This document shows, piece after piece, positions 33,000 to 43,934 of a stretch of 64,000 nt of DNA (the stretch's first letter is position 1; every line of letters starts with the position of its first letter). The stretch is taken from assembly GCA_944472135.2 (NCBI GenBank), contig OX235266.1, positions 13,991,925 through 14,055,924 of the forward strand, in the 5' to 3' direction. The stretch is from Trichobilharzia regenti. Lineage: Eukaryota; Platyhelminthes; Trematoda; Strigeidida; Schistosomatidae. Made by a program: the position numbers and the translations under genes. The notes under the pieces are model-generated. The model was not told the origin of the DNA. It saw nothing but the letters and a program-made list of their open reading frames with translations, and made no database searches.

Positions 33000-33290
33000 G
33001 ACATACTTCAGAGAGTCTCACCACCAGTTGTTGCTATTATTCTTGCCATTGTTTCAAAGATTTCTCATCAACCAGTTTCAACCTGGAAGGATACAGTAGC
33101 CGTCTTGATCTCTTTTAGGACTCTTCAACAGTGAGCACAAACAACGTCACAAGGTGTTAAACCAGGGACCTTGAGGTTTCTAGTCCAAGCCTGATGACTA
33201 TTTAACCAATCGGGTTAGAACTTAATGACACGTGAATTTTAACTTTGCCGATTCGTTATAAAACACCAACCTCACCAACACCTTCGATGA
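33000..33290 (-). repeat. SINE F2, diverged copy
   Basis: Minus strand with tail (33060-33090), a damaged hammerhead region (33095-33130) and head (33150-33215). Confidence 0.5.
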
Positions 33291-33539
33291 GCATCCATTT
33301 TGTCCTGACATTGTCGAACCTAGAGGTTGAGGTAAAATTGCGATTTTACGGAAGTTAGAATTCGTAGGTCATTGAACATTACCCCAGATGGTAACCTGAA
33401 GGAAGAAAGAGTTATACAGTGTTCATCAGAAAATCCCATAATAGTAACAGTAATTGTTATTATTAATATAATGGAGGTTAATCGTAGGTCAAGCGGAAAT
33501 CTCCAGCATGGCAGGATACAAATTAAACGCATTTAAATT

Positions 33540-34320
33540 TGTTACAGGATTCCATCATGAAGTGACATTGGTTAGAGAACCATTGGAAATCTAGCTGGGA
33601 GTACTCGACAGCTATTTCACCAACCTAGTTTTGCACCCTTCATCAGTACAGTGGGGTTTGAACTCAGGACCTTCTGGTTACAAGGCTGGCGAGCTAGCTT
33701 GTAGACCATTAAGCTACTGAGATCCGATCCAATGGCCGACCCATGAATTCTAACTTTTGCCAATTCACGACATGGGACGAACCCCAGCCAATGTCTTCGG
33801 CGAGTATTTGTCCTCATACCCAACCTGCTCCGTCCTACTGGTCACGACTTCCCACTAGAAACCCAAGTAACTACACACCTGAATAAGGCCAGTCTCTAGT
33901 GAGCATCTCATTGATATTCAAGTATTGGTTTGTAGGGATCTGAATGATTGGTTATAGAATTTCAGCGTGAACTTACATCCAAGCTCTAGTGAGAAGCCGT
34001 GACCGTGACAGTGGCTAACGGTCATGCTTTATCGTGTGGGAATTGGCAGAAGTTGGAATTCATGGGCTGGCCATTGGATCGCGTCTCAGTGGCTTAATGG
34101 TCTACGCAATAGTTCACCTTGTAACCAGAAGCCCCTGGATTCGAACCCCGCAGTAAAGGTGTATACTGATGAAGAATCTCGAACTAGATTGACGAAAAAA
34201 CTGTCCAGTACTCCCAGCTAATTTTCCAATGGTTCTCTGACCGATATCTACTCATGATGAAATCCTGTAAACAATCAGTCAGAACCCTACAAACCAATAC
34301 TTGAATGCCTTTGAATTAAT
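33540..34320. repeat. SINE F2, inverted pair
   Basis: A minus copy (33540-33917) is followed by a plus copy (33918-34320). The plus copy has the head at about 34080-34150 (B box ggattcgaacccc), a hammerhead at 34161-34213 and the tail. Its first 48 bases (33919-33966) are complementary to the last 48 (34265-34313), so it has terminal inverted repeats. Confidence 0.75.
34161..34213 (+). ncRNA. Hammerhead ribozyme motif in SINE F2
   Basis: CTGATGA (34166-34172), stem II (AATCT/AGATT around CGAA/CT), GACGAAA and a GTC triplet before CAGTAC are present. As at 16613 the stem I strand before the core is shortened. Core intact, stem I weak. Confidence 0.5.
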
Positions 34321-34679
34321 TGTTTCTCATTGTACCTAGTCGACTTAGCAGATAATTGACGACCTAATCCATCATAACAGTTGATCATTACCCATAGTGA
34401 TTTAGCTGAAATAATGACCTTGTTAGACAGTTAGATCGTGTGGCAGGGTTGATCAAGTTGGTTATTTACAGAACAAACATTAGATGAAACAATCACAAAC
34501 ACTACCGATTATCTTAAATTCTGTTTCGAAATATGTTGTCCTAAAGAAACATTATTCATTCGATTTGATCGCTTCTCTTCGCCATACCTCAAAAAGCTAC
34601 GTAGAGATAAAGAACTGTTGTTCAAAACAAATGATAAGCCTGGTGTAAAAAAAAGTTAAACATTCTGATAAAACTGGAA

Positions 34680-35381
34680 ATGAAAAGACTAAATGTTTTA
34701 TATAATCAAAGATTTTTGTCATGTAAAACCCCTTCTAATTTATGGAAACTTTTCAAAGAAATTACTAACGGTAAGCGATGTATTTCTGTTCCATCTCTTA
34801 ATGTTGACACTCTTAATAAATCTTTCATACACTCTTCTGTTGATACCCTTCCAATTGATACAAATCATATTGACAATAACTTTAGTGGTTTTAATACCCT
34901 TGATGTGCTTAAATGTCTCCGGTCTCTTAAGCCTTCTCAAAGCCTTGGTCCTGACGGCATACCTGCCATTGTCCTCAGAAATTGTGCTGATATTTTGTGT
35001 TACCCTCTTACTAACATTTTTACTGCTTCTTTTTCCGGTAACATTCTACCTTTTGGATGGAAAAACATTAAAATTATCCCTTTACCAAAACCATCTGCTG
35101 GTTCTGATATTAAATTTCGGCCTATTGCAATTACTTCCCCCTTTTAAAAATTGATGGAAAAATTACTTTTACTTCGTCTTGAACCCGCTTTGAAACCTTT
35201 TAATGATCCTAAACAATTTGCATACAAACATGGTAGAAGTACCTTGGATGCTGCGGTCGTCTTATATCACAATGTTGTCTCTTGTTTAGACAAAGGTGCC
35301 AAATATGTTCGTAGTGCTTTCTTAGACTACACATCTGCTTTTGAATCTGTACCTAGGGGCCTTTTGTTAAATAAGATTTAA
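34680..35381 (+). pseudogene. CR1-like reverse transcriptase, N-terminal part
   Basis: Two open segments (34680-35147 and 35151-35381) separated by one in-frame stop. They hold SLGPDGIPAIVL, IKIIPLPKPS, FRPIAITSPF and, after the stop, KQFAYKHGRSTLDAAVV and FLDYTSAFESVPR (motif A; the Asp of FLDY is kept). The reading stops where the PLE is inserted, directly after motif A. Continues at 35961. Confidence 0.85.
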
Positions 35382-35947
35382 ATAGAGATTTCTAAGTCCT
35401 TCAAAATATTAAATAGACAAAGGACAGCAAATTTACTACGATTTGCCGAAGCAACCGCAATCAAAAGACTTAAACCAGACTTATGCATACAGAAAGAGAG
35501 TGTGATTAACCTCTCACTCCCTTGGTAACAGAATTTTGATTTTGATTAGTCATCTAATTCAGTGATCTCAACTCACTGAACAAATCTTAATCTCATAAAC
35601 TGTAACCGTTTTTGTTTTTTTTGTTTCTTGAGTTGCTATGTGAACCTAAAAGCTAACACTGTTCTGTTTAATCAATTTTTCTGTTTTCTCTCTTACCCCT
35701 CCCCCTCTTTTCAACTTTAAAAGCGTATAAATTGATGATGAAAACTTAAACTAACAAACATTGTAATGCTTTCATTTAGATGCGTCAATTTTATAGTGTC
35801 TCTTTTCTACCACCACTCGAACATTAAAGTATGTTATTATCATCTATATATAACCATTGTAATTTCAGGTAGTCTGCAGCTGATGAGAACCTGTGAAATA
35901 GAATGATATCATTTTACACTGCAAATTTCGTCTTTCTTTCTTTATCG
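35376..35947 (+). mobile_element. PLE group B 3' fragment inserted in the CR1 element
   Basis: 572 bases flanked by AAATAAG on both sides (35369-35375 and 35948-35954). It encodes only the endonuclease C-terminus: KSFKILNRQR, LLRFAEATAIKRLKPDLCIQ and the end SLPW (stop at 35526). A 3' UTR follows, then a terminal block with gcagctgatgag (35876) and a hairpin (35897-35914). The orientation is the same as the CR1. Confidence 0.88.
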
Positions 35948-35960
35948 AAATAAGCTATCG

Positions 35961-36926
35961 TTGGCACAAACAGGATCCTGGGCAAAGAGTTGGTTGCATT
36001 CCTATTTTTCTGATAGAATGCAGTATACTGTATATAACGGAAAATCTTCTTCTACCTCGCTTACAAAATCCGGTGTTCCACAAGGTGCTGTCCTCTCTCC
36101 TTTTCTTTTTTCTTTCTTCCTACATGACCTGCCTCATTCAAACGAAACTAACTTTGTCAAATATGCAAATGATCTGACTGTATCACTGCCTGTCACTTCC
36201 GAGTCTGACAGCTCCAAACTTAATAGCTTTCTGTTGAACATCAACAACTGGTCCAAGTCAAATGGTCTTATATTAAATCCTTCCAAATGTCAGGCAGTTG
36301 ACTTTACTTTCAAGCATCGACGTGACTTACATGAACTAGTTAGCTCGCATAATCCCTGTAGCATAGATGGCATGGAAATTGAAACCAAGTCAAGCATTAA
36401 ATACCTTGGATTAGTTCTTTCCTCTGACCTTTCATGGTCATCACACATCTTATCTATCTCTAAGAAAATGTTTCGTCTTACCTTCTACATTAAAAAGTTA
36501 AGACAATCAGGTTTCAACCAACCTTTAGTTTTGCAATTTTTAAACTCCTGTATTTTACCTATTGTAATCTATTGCTCTCCATTAATCTTTCCTGGGCTTC
36601 TCAAAAAAGACTATATCATATTACGAAGAGTATTAAATGCTGTGAGTAGGGCTTGTGGTCTGCCACTGCATGAGCTCGCTAATACTATAGTCGAGAGGCA
36701 TATAAATTCCTGTACAAAATGGGCAAAGGCTATAATGTCAGACCCTCTGCACCCCCTTTATTCACACCTGTCCCCTTGTATCTCATCAGGTAGGACGAGA
36801 AGTAAATATAGAAATTTATATGCACGTACCACTAAGTATAGAAATTCTACGATACCCTATTTAGCCCGTAATTTATGTGACGAAGACTGTGTTAGACGTG
36901 AAACATATAAGTTACTATGTAATTAG
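35961..36926 (+). pseudogene. CR1-like reverse transcriptase, C-terminal part
   Basis: An open frame of 321 codons: YTVYNGKSSSTSL, SGVPQGAVLSPFLF (motif B), KYANDLTV, the thumb, and the C-terminal domain ending at NLCDEDCVRRETYKLL. The active-site box at 36162-36173 reads YAND, where the family has YADD: the first catalytic Asp is Asn. The change is one base (G to A). This copy would lack polymerase activity even without the insertion. Confidence 0.85.
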
Positions 36927-37349
36927 CACAGTGAATCGACCCTTTCATCGTTCATCTTTCTGTAATTTTATGGTGTCACACTTTCTATAGTTTAAATATT
37001 ACTCTGCTATTTTATTTTAGTTGGTATTACTATTATTACTACAATTTTATACTTTATGCATATTTTTCTCCGTATGGCATACAGTATGTTGCTATGTAGC
37101 TGCTATAACAATCGTTTTATTACTATTATGTAATGTGTATTTTTAATTTTTTTTTTGTCGTTTTTGAGTAAATTAGATGCAATATTGTACTGAATGCTGA
37201 AAATTCCTTGCTGTATCATTAGTACTGTTTTTGGAATAAAGCAAATTATTATTATTATTACTAAAGTTACAGGCCTCTGGTCCAAATAATAACCCAAAAC
37301 TGAAAGCTTTGAGGACAATTTGAAAACAAAATAACACCAATTTATCCCA

Positions 37350-38110
37350 ATATTAATCATGAATTGACATCCTTTAGGGAACTAATCAAAACCAGGCAAT
37401 ATCGAATAGCTGTTTAATCCCACTTTGGCACCTATGGTTCCACTGAGCATGAAACTTGGTAATTGCAGGTTATGTGGAAAGTTTTGCTGATCATTCAAAT
37501 ATTAGGATGATATTCAGCGACCCATGAATTTTCAAAATTCTTCCGATTCTCGATATATAGCTCCAAAGAGGCAGTGGCCAGTCAGCATTTGTCCTCATAC
37601 TTGATTTTGTGCACGCCATTGGTCATGATTTCTCACCAAAAATTCCAGATAACTACTTTGCATTAGACTAAGTTTCAAATGTTGGCTTACAGGAATTTCA
37701 TTAACTTCAAGTTAGATGAAGTTAGCAAAACATCAGGTTCATCCACTGGTGGATGGTGGGTGGAATCATAGTGATCTCTGAAAGTGATGTTGCTTTGTAA
37801 TGAAATCTCCATTGAGAACAATAATAATAATAATTAGGTGTTAGTTTGCAGGGGTTTGAGAAATTCGATCAGGTAATGACATCAGGTACAGAACCATTGG
37901 AAAGCCTGAGAGTACTGGGCACAGCTGTTTCGTCCTAGTTCAGGACTCCTCAATGACGCCTACATACCAGGTGTTCAAACCTAAACTAAGAGCCTTCAGG
38001 TCTAGGGTTAGAACCCAATGGGGTATGCGCTTTGAAGAGTCCTAAACTAGGACGAAACAACTGTCCATAACTTTCAAGTTTACCAACACTTCTCTACCTG
38101 ATGTCAATTC
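37350..38110. repeat. SINE F2 fragments in both orientations
   Basis: 37360-37700 is a diverged minus copy. 37870-38110 shows minus (37870-37985) then plus (38010-38110) pieces, with 'gtcctagttcaggactcctcaatg' type hammerhead remnants facing each other. A short AAT repeat at 37820-37835. Confidence 0.5.
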
Positions 38111-38154
38111 CTGATCAAACCAATAATAATCTACAAATTATTGAATTGAATTTT

Positions 38155-38532
38155 TGATTTTCCCGCCGATTGATTGGACCGAAGTGCTCGGTCTCAGGTT
38201 GACATGTCGGCTTCTTGTGCAGATGCTTCGACGATGTCTGGGCATTTAGTTAGTATACAATTGGTGGATGGTGGCTAGCAGTGGAATCCAGGATAAAGCA
38301 CATTTCGTCCTATTTGGGACTAGTCAGCTGGATGTACCTGCATTTCTCAAATAGGACGAAATGCGCTTTATCCTGGATTCCACTGCTAGCCACCATCCAC
38401 CAATTGTATACTAACTAAATGCCCAGACATCGTCGAAGCATCTGCACAAGAAGCCGACATGTCAACCTGAGACCGAGCACTTCGGTCCAATCAATCGACG
38501 GGAAAATCAAAAATTCAATTCAATAATTAATA
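38155..38532. repeat. SINE F1, near-perfect inverted repeat
   Basis: The minus copy (38155-38345) and plus copy (38346-38532) share arms of about 160 bases that look identical (38160-38316 against 38346-38508). The head is missing from both; the joint lies inside the hammerhead. In the minus copy the core box reads CTGACTA, so it is dead; in the plus copy the 5' half of the ribozyme is absent. Confidence 0.85.
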
Positions 38533-38551
38533 TGACCCGTCGCACAAGAGG

Positions 38552-38746
38552 TGGCTCTCGTGGCCCAAGTGGTCTAGTGGATAACGCTTTGGCGTTTGAA
38601 ACTATGGGTACTGGGTTCGAGCCTCAGTGGGAACATCATCACTCACTGAGAAATGCAGGTACATCCAGCTGACGAGTCCCAAATAGGACGAAATGCGCTT
38701 TATCCTGGATTCCACTGCTAGCCACCATCCACCAATTGTATACTAA
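38552..38746 (+). repeat. SINE F1 (Sm-alpha-like), head and ribozyme
   Basis: The tRNA-like head (gctctcgtggcccaagtgg, A box around 38571-38582; B box gggttcgagcc at 38613) is followed by the hammerhead (38663-38710) and the start of the body. The tail is absent after 38746. Orientation is toward the MARCH gene, about 600 bases upstream of it. Confidence 0.85.
38663..38710 (+). ncRNA. Type I hammerhead ribozyme in SINE F1
   Basis: Stem I ATCCAG/CTGGAT (38663-38668 with 38705-38710), core CTGACGA (38669-38675), stem II GTCC/GGAC around CAAATA, GAA (38690-38692), a weak three-pair stem III and an ATC cleavage site after 38704. All conserved residues are present. Weak stem III is typical of schistosome hammerheads, which can act as dimers. 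Confidence 0.85.
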
Positions 38747-39361
38747 TAATCTACAATATTATGGTTATTCAGTTTATGAAGTACATCAAAGTAAAGATAT
38801 GCAATTGGCATAGTGGTCGAAAATCTAATTAATTTCTGAACTCAGTGTATGAACTGATTAGTGTTCATACTTGTTAACACATTTATTTCAGTCGTATGTA
38901 AGCATGTATAAAGTAATATTTATTATTATTTGTCATTTTGTAAACAAACTATACTCAGTCTAAGTGAGTTATGCTCACTATTTATTATAAATGTCCTTAA
39001 ATTGTCATGCGACCAATTTGACATGAATCACACTCATAGGTGCATGCGTACATTATTCGTTATAGTGACAGCGACAGAGGGGGGGGAGCAGAGAGAGCGA
39101 AACAAAGTAGAGAACATTAACCATTTGCTAATTCTCTTGTCTTAAAAACAACAACGACAACAACTAGTCAACCAACCAGACTGTCAGTTTGTTCAATGTT
39201 GTCAATGTTGTTGTTGTTGTTGTTATGTCATCATCACCATGATCAAAGTCAGTGTCGGTTGTTCAGTTTCATTTCACATTTTGACCTTCTCTCATAAATA
39301 AAGGATTACACATGATGATGTCTAGTGTATAACAAGTAAACCAACCAACTTTTACTCAATC
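38747..39361. other. 5' flank of the MARCH-type gene
   Basis: AT-rich, with a G7 run at 39080, a TTG repeat (39206-39221) and no repeat family recognised. It should hold the promoter and 5' UTR, but I see no motif I would defend. Confidence 0.4.
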
Positions 39362-41215
39362 ATGGATAACACAACGACTAACACTCAATCGATTTCTATC
39401 AGTCCTTATCAAACTTCATCTCATTCTATTCATCCATCCTGTTATGAAAAATTATCTAAACGATATCCATCAATCCACCGGTTGAAGAACACGTCTATTA
39501 TCCGTCGTACAAGTAGTACTAACAGTCGAAGTAGAAGTAAAAGCTGGCAAAGTCCTAAACTTGACTTGACCAACTCACTGTCACATAATCGTCTACTTAT
39601 CAATGCTCCAAGACCTTCATTACGAATCAATAAAGAGAATATACTATTTGTTAAAAATCATAATTACTATTATAATTTCAGTAAACTACAATCGAATTCA
39701 CAGAATGATCCTTCATCGAATGAATCTCAAATACATCATCATTCACCATCAATACACCAGACACATCAACAAGAAGAACAACAGCAACCGCAACATCAAC
39801 AAAACCATAACTTGTCAAAACAATCATTATTATTATCATCATCCTCTAATGAGGCGAATTTCGCAACCTCAACCCCATATATCAAACCATCATTATTTAA
39901 ACATAATCAGCATGATAAGAAGATTTTAAAGTCAGCGTTTATTGGTGCACCAAGACTTGCGTTAACTGTTTCATTTAATGATAATAATAACAATAATAAT
40001 AATAATAACAGTATTGAACATACGCCTAGTTTAAGTTATTCGTCGGTTAACACTTCTTTGCGGAATAAAAGTTTTTCGACTAAAAGTGGTTATGGAGACG
40101 ATGATTTCCTTCAAGAGGTCAGTGAGGAGAAGAAGACGACAAAGAAGAAGAAATATGGCGACGATGATGGTGATAATTTAACCAATGGATCTAGTACTGT
40201 GCAAACCACAGAAAATGATCAACCTATTCAACCAAGTAAACTAGCTTACACCTTTACACAACCGTCAAAACAAAACTCAAGCTGTAATCAAACAAATAAT
40301 AATCATAGTTTAATTATATTTCGATGTCGTATATGTCTTGAAGAAGAAGGTGATGACCCGGATGGATTAATGTCCCCATGTCGTTGTAAAGGTACTGTTG
40401 GTCTGGTGCATAGAAATTGCCTGGAGAAATGGTTGCTAACTTCAGGTAAACCAAGTTGTGAATTATGCGGATATGCGTATATTATGACACCATCGAAAAG
40501 ACGTTCATCACAATTTTCAACATTGAATCATCATCATCATCATCCTTTCAGACGTTTCAATGCAGAATTTAGAAATCTACGCAATTGGTTAGATTGGCAA
40601 CAGACCCGGAAACATTTAATCGCTGATGGTATCTCCATGCTGATACTTTTACCAGCAAGTTATATAGGCATTTATTTCTGTATTGTTGGTGCAGTTGACC
40701 AGAAGGGAAGTAATCCATATGGATTGCGAGTATTTGGTCTATGCGGACTTGCAGTTCTCATCGTCTTGTTAATGACGATATGGAGTTGTTTGGCTATTAG
40801 ACATCATGTCGGTAATTATCGTAATTATCAATTGTATCAACAAGAGTTGGCGTTAGCTGAAGCCAGTCGATTATCTGCCCTGCCAAGATATCGTTTCTCG
40901 GTACAACCAAGACCAAGAGGATCGTCAGTTGTTATATACACATTGAATAGAGATCAACAACAACAACAACAACAATCCTCGCCTATGTCAATACATGAAG
41001 GACAAATGTCAAATGAATCGAGTATTGGACATTTGGATCTAAGTCAATCTTATACTAATAACACGGCTGTTTCTGCTGTGGCTAACAGTACTAGCAGTAA
41101 TGAACACTCTGGAAATCAAACATTTCTTGTCTCAGTTGCATTGACCACTGTACCGGAGGTAGCTGAAGACTGTACAAGTTCACAGAGTAAGACAGTATTT
41201 ACGAGTATTGTTTAA
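39362..41215 (+). CDS. MARCH-type RING-CH E3 ubiquitin ligase, two membrane segments
   Basis: An uninterrupted frame of 617 codons. Residues 1-320 are low complexity, rich in Ser, Asn, His and Gln (poly-Asn near 205-215). A C4HC3 RING-CH domain spans 322-369: C322, C325, C340, C342, H350, C353, C366, C369, with W357 in the usual place. Two hydrophobic segments follow (about 424-445 and 455-479), then a tail with poly-Gln and the end TSIV. RING-CH plus two membrane spans is the MARCH family; such ligases add ubiquitin to membrane proteins in the secretory and endocytic pathway. The text around the spans (LIADGISMLILLP, VGAVDQ) is closest in my reading to MARCH2/3. The final S-I-V fits a class I PDZ ligand. 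The start is the first ATG after a stop-rich 5' region. No intron and no TE inside. The long N-terminus is unlike mammalian MARCH2/3. Confidence 0.93.
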   Translation: MDNTTTNTQSISISPYQTSSHSIHPSCYEKLSKRYPSIHRLKNTSIIRRTSSTNSRSRSKSWQSPKLDLTNSLSHNRLLINAPRPSLRINKENILFVKNHNYYYNFSKLQSNSQNDPSSNESQIHHHSPSIHQTHQQEEQQQPQHQQNHNLSKQSLLLSSSSNEANFATSTPYIKPSLFKHNQHDKKILKSAFIGAPRLALTVSFNDNNNNNNNNNSIEHTPSLSYSSVNTSLRNKSFSTKSGYGDDDFLQEVSEEKKTTKKKKYGDDDGDNLTNGSSTVQTTENDQPIQPSKLAYTFTQPSKQNSSCNQTNNNHSLIIFRCRICLEEEGDDPDGLMSPCRCKGTVGLVHRNCLEKWLLTSGKPSCELCGYAYIMTPSKRRSSQFSTLNHHHHHPFRRFNAEFRNLRNWLDWQQTRKHLIADGISMLILLPASYIGIYFCIVGAVDQKGSNPYGLRVFGLCGLAVLIVLLMTIWSCLAIRHHVGNYRNYQLYQQELALAEASRLSALPRYRFSVQPRPRGSSVVIYTLNRDQQQQQQQSSPMSIHEGQMSNESSIGHLDLSQSYTNNTAVSAVANSTSSNEHSGNQTFLVSVALTTVPEVAEDCTSSQSKTVFTSIV

Positions 41216-41379
41216 TGCTGTTGGTGGTAATCAAGGTAACTGCTTTCCTTCTTTCAAAGTGTGTTTGTGTGTATATGTGTGCCTGTATATTTCATATAAG
41301 CTTGGATTAAAAAAAAACACTTTTGCTTAACAAACTCATGCAAACTATTTGAACATGATATTGCATTTTGCTTCTTATG

Positions 41380-41385
41380 AATAAA
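41380..41385 (+). terminator. Polyadenylation signal AATAAA of the MARCH-type gene
   Basis: AATAAA lies 165 bases after the stop codon, with T-rich sequence 30-40 bases downstream (41409-41420). It is the first canonical signal on this strand after the gene. Confidence 0.6.
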
Positions 41386-41654
41386 TGTCTACCGTTAAGG
41401 CGAAGATTCTTTTCATTTTTTCACACTAAGTGTCAGTCAGTTAGGGAAAGACTTTTAAGTTACTTTGAATAATTAATTGAGGATAATAATAAATAATACT
41501 TATTTCGAAATTCCAAGCGTATACGTCTACTCATTAAAACAAAGTATCTTTGATTAAGCTGTTTACCACTGGGTCTGTCTGTCTGGATTCAACATAGAAC
41601 TTGGCACCGAAGTGCACCAGTTCGAGTTGCCACCTTCCAAATAGCACACAGAGG
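41386..41654. other. Spacer after the MARCH-type gene
   Basis: AT-rich to about 41530, then sequence of ordinary composition; a minus-strand open frame (41785-41534) shows no domain. Nothing recognised. Confidence 0.3.
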
Positions 41655-42120
41655 TAGACAAGAAGATGAGTGAAGAGAATTAATAGAGTTTGACAAGTAT
41701 AAGAGCGAAACAAAATGGGTAATGGTAGAAAGGAATATGAAAGATTACAGAGACTGAATACATCTGCGCTGACCATTGACAACAATTTTGAGCCATGTCA
41801 CCTATTGTCTCCAGCCATTGATTCCTAGAGTCCCGAGGCCCCCAACCCGAGAGTCTGCATCTCCCTACCTGACCGACTCAGTTTAACTGTCAAGGATTTC
41901 ATGGATTGATGAGGCCATGTTTTTGTTTGGCCACCACTGGCTCTTTTCCAACCTGAACCTATGTCAGCTAGCAATGCCCGTCGGGGGAGGCGGTGGTTAG
42001 GCATGCGCAGCACGTGACCTAGCCACCTTAGTCTATGTAACTTTATAGCCTCGTCGATTGATTTTCCCTCTTTGCCCAACACTCTACGCCTAACATCAAC
42101 ATTACTTATCTTGTGAAACC
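41655..42120 (-). mobile_element. Non-LTR retrotransposon C-terminus, different family
   Basis: The minus strand encodes [20 protein letters not shown] and [12 protein letters not shown], the C-terminal domain found after the RT in several LINE groups. It is unlike the RTE (IGRKKWRWIGHTLRKP) and CR1 ends in this window, so it is another family. Frame is open 42082-41825. Only this end is present. Confidence 0.65.
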
Positions 42121-42189
42121 ACCTAACGTGAGACAGAGATCGCAGACCACTGGGACCGTTGCTTATCTTTATTATTGTAATTTGCCTTC

Positions 42190-42600
42190 TTTAAAAAGAC
42201 GGTTACAGTGAAGAAAATTCCCCTTTCTCCACGAAGTCATCAACTAGACTGTGCATATTTGTTTTTTATTCCTTCACGTTCCCAGTGAAACATAGGGCGC
42301 CTTCAAGCTAGAGGCTTGAAGTTTTTTCGGTAGCAGTGGTGTTTATTAAATTTTACGGGATGGGGTTCCTAGTCAGTCTCATGTCCAATCTTCCCTTTTT
42401 ACTAATCGTATTACTGGCTTAGCGAGGTAAAGGAGTGCCTCGTCAGCGGGGGATCGAACTCCGTATCACATGCGTGGTTGTTCAACATCCTACCGCTGTG
42501 CCACCGACGCACAGACTGTACATTCATGTATTTATAGGAAATGGGTGAGAAAGTTCCAAAACTATTTCCAGTCAAGGGTTAAATTAATAAAATTACAGAA
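42190..42600. repeat. Fold-back repeat relative, split by a SINE F3
   Basis: 42190-42260 and 42515-42600 together match the arm of the inverted repeat at 44270-44833 (gaagaaaatt, 'gaagtcatcaactagactgt', 'aagttcc', 'gggttaaattaat'). The SINE fills 42270-42515. The duplicated bases agactgtgcat and agactgtacat on its two sides look like a diverged target-site duplication. Confidence 0.6.
42275..42515 (-). repeat. SINE F3 with RTE-type tail
   Basis: Minus strand: head 42512-42440 (tgcgtcggtggcacagcgg, B box), body, then 'gcttgaaggcgccctatg' and the ccttcacgttcccag block reversed (42279-42293). Tail agrees with 58460-58518. Confidence 0.75.
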
Positions 42601-42789
42601 TTTAATAAACAGCAAGAACGAATAAAAAACGTAGTAAAATCATAATTACTCAGAAACTCGACTTTTTTGTGCACTTGGGGATTGAAAGTGTTGTAACCAC
42701 AAAATAGGCAGGAGGTTCGAATAAAAAAAAACTTGGTAGGATCACTATTGATATAAGTATAAAGCTTCGGCACTGTGGTAGTATATAAC

Positions 42790-43640
42790 TCCATTATAGA
42801 TAAGATTTTATTTTGATAAATCACACAATGTTGTAATTCGGTAGATATTAACTGATGACCACGTTTCGAGTACAAATTATTGCCACTCATAATCGTTTCA
42901 AGGCACTACTCACACAAATTTCTAGCTTAATTTATATACATGTGTGGAATTGACTGGATATTTAAATAAAAATCAATACGAGATAATGTACATTCAGAAA
43001 TAATAATAATATGAGTGTTATTGATCAAATACAATCAGATGGGAAATAAGACGAGTGTTTTCATAGTCATAATAAATAACTTGTTAGAATGTTGTGATGT
43101 GCTTGAATTGAATTAGAATTTTTAAGATTATTTATTATCCTCATCTGATTTAACTGACTGACTGGTGGTGATAATGTCTTCCATATCTCTGGTGTTTGCA
43201 TTGAGTCATTTCTGTTGCATGTGTTGGGTATTGACACAATGAACCATGATTCAGTAATCAATATCTCTCTCCACCTACTTAGATTACTTCTTAGAATCTT
43301 AACCCTCTCCCACCCATCCTATTGTGTGATTGTGTGTCAATGCATGCAGTGCAAACTGCTGAGCCTTTTTCTAAATTACTTATCTTCTCGGGTGGGGTCA
43401 ACCATTCTTACCTTAGCTAATTTTTTCCGTTCCGACAATCTGACTACCCCGATCTACTAGTTTGACTGACCTATGTAGTTGACTTAACTCACAGTCATTG
43501 CAGGGTATTTTGTGAATTATATTATTTTGTTTAATTGTGTGAGTAGTGACTTGATTTGATTATGAGCAGCAATAGTTTGTGCTCGAAACGTGGTCATCAG
43601 TTAATCTCTACCGTATTACAACATTGTGTGATTTATTAGT
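42790..43640 (-). mobile_element. PLE group D unit with inverted terminal arms
   Basis: Left arm about 42805-42925 and right arm about 43535-43638 are reverse complements (both have the acgtttcgag or ctcgaaacgtgg block). Between them minus-strand remnants of the group D endonuclease (43460-43200; NHIIGW-type and ERVKILR region) can be read against 54168-54407. No RT. Confidence 0.65.
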
Positions 43641-43934
43641 AGGATCACGATTATTAAGAAAATTGACACCATCGAGCATAGTTGGGCTAAAGGAGAACGG
43701 AAGAGTGTGTATATCTGAGTAACGGAACATCTGGTGAATTCGTGAAAAGTCTTTCAAAGTTATATACATGATCAGGTCAAACCTCTCCTCCAAGGGAGTG
43801 ACATATAGGTATCTGAGTATAGCCCGAGGCACTAAAGATTCCAAAGTTCAAGCCTACGCTTTGTATTCAAAAGAAATATGTCCAACGGTTGTCTTTATCA
43901 TGGCCATCATAAAAAGTAAGTTACATCAATAATC
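43641..43934. other. Unassigned; includes PLE endonuclease end
   Basis: At 43862-43910 the plus strand reads LCIQKKYVQRLSLSWP, the end of a PLE endonuclease. The rest (a minus-strand frame 43844-43608) is not recognised. Confidence 0.4.

Larger units (their letters stand above)
34450..37262 (+). mobile_element. CR1-like non-LTR retrotransposon, split by a PLE insertion
   Basis: 5'-truncated at about 34450 in the linker; the RT runs to 35375, is broken by 572 foreign bases, and resumes at 35948 through the C-terminal domain to 36926. A 3' UTR follows with aaaattcc (37198-37205) and an ATT tail (37245-37262). Frame breaks: an A8 run at 34647 and a stop at 35146. Much better preserved than the copy at 1750. 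Confidence 0.85.

Noticed and set aside
39442..39929. Alternative frames inside the MARCH-type gene
   Set aside because: They are rich in His, Ile and Tyr because of the repetitive codons of the true frame and have no homology I can see.
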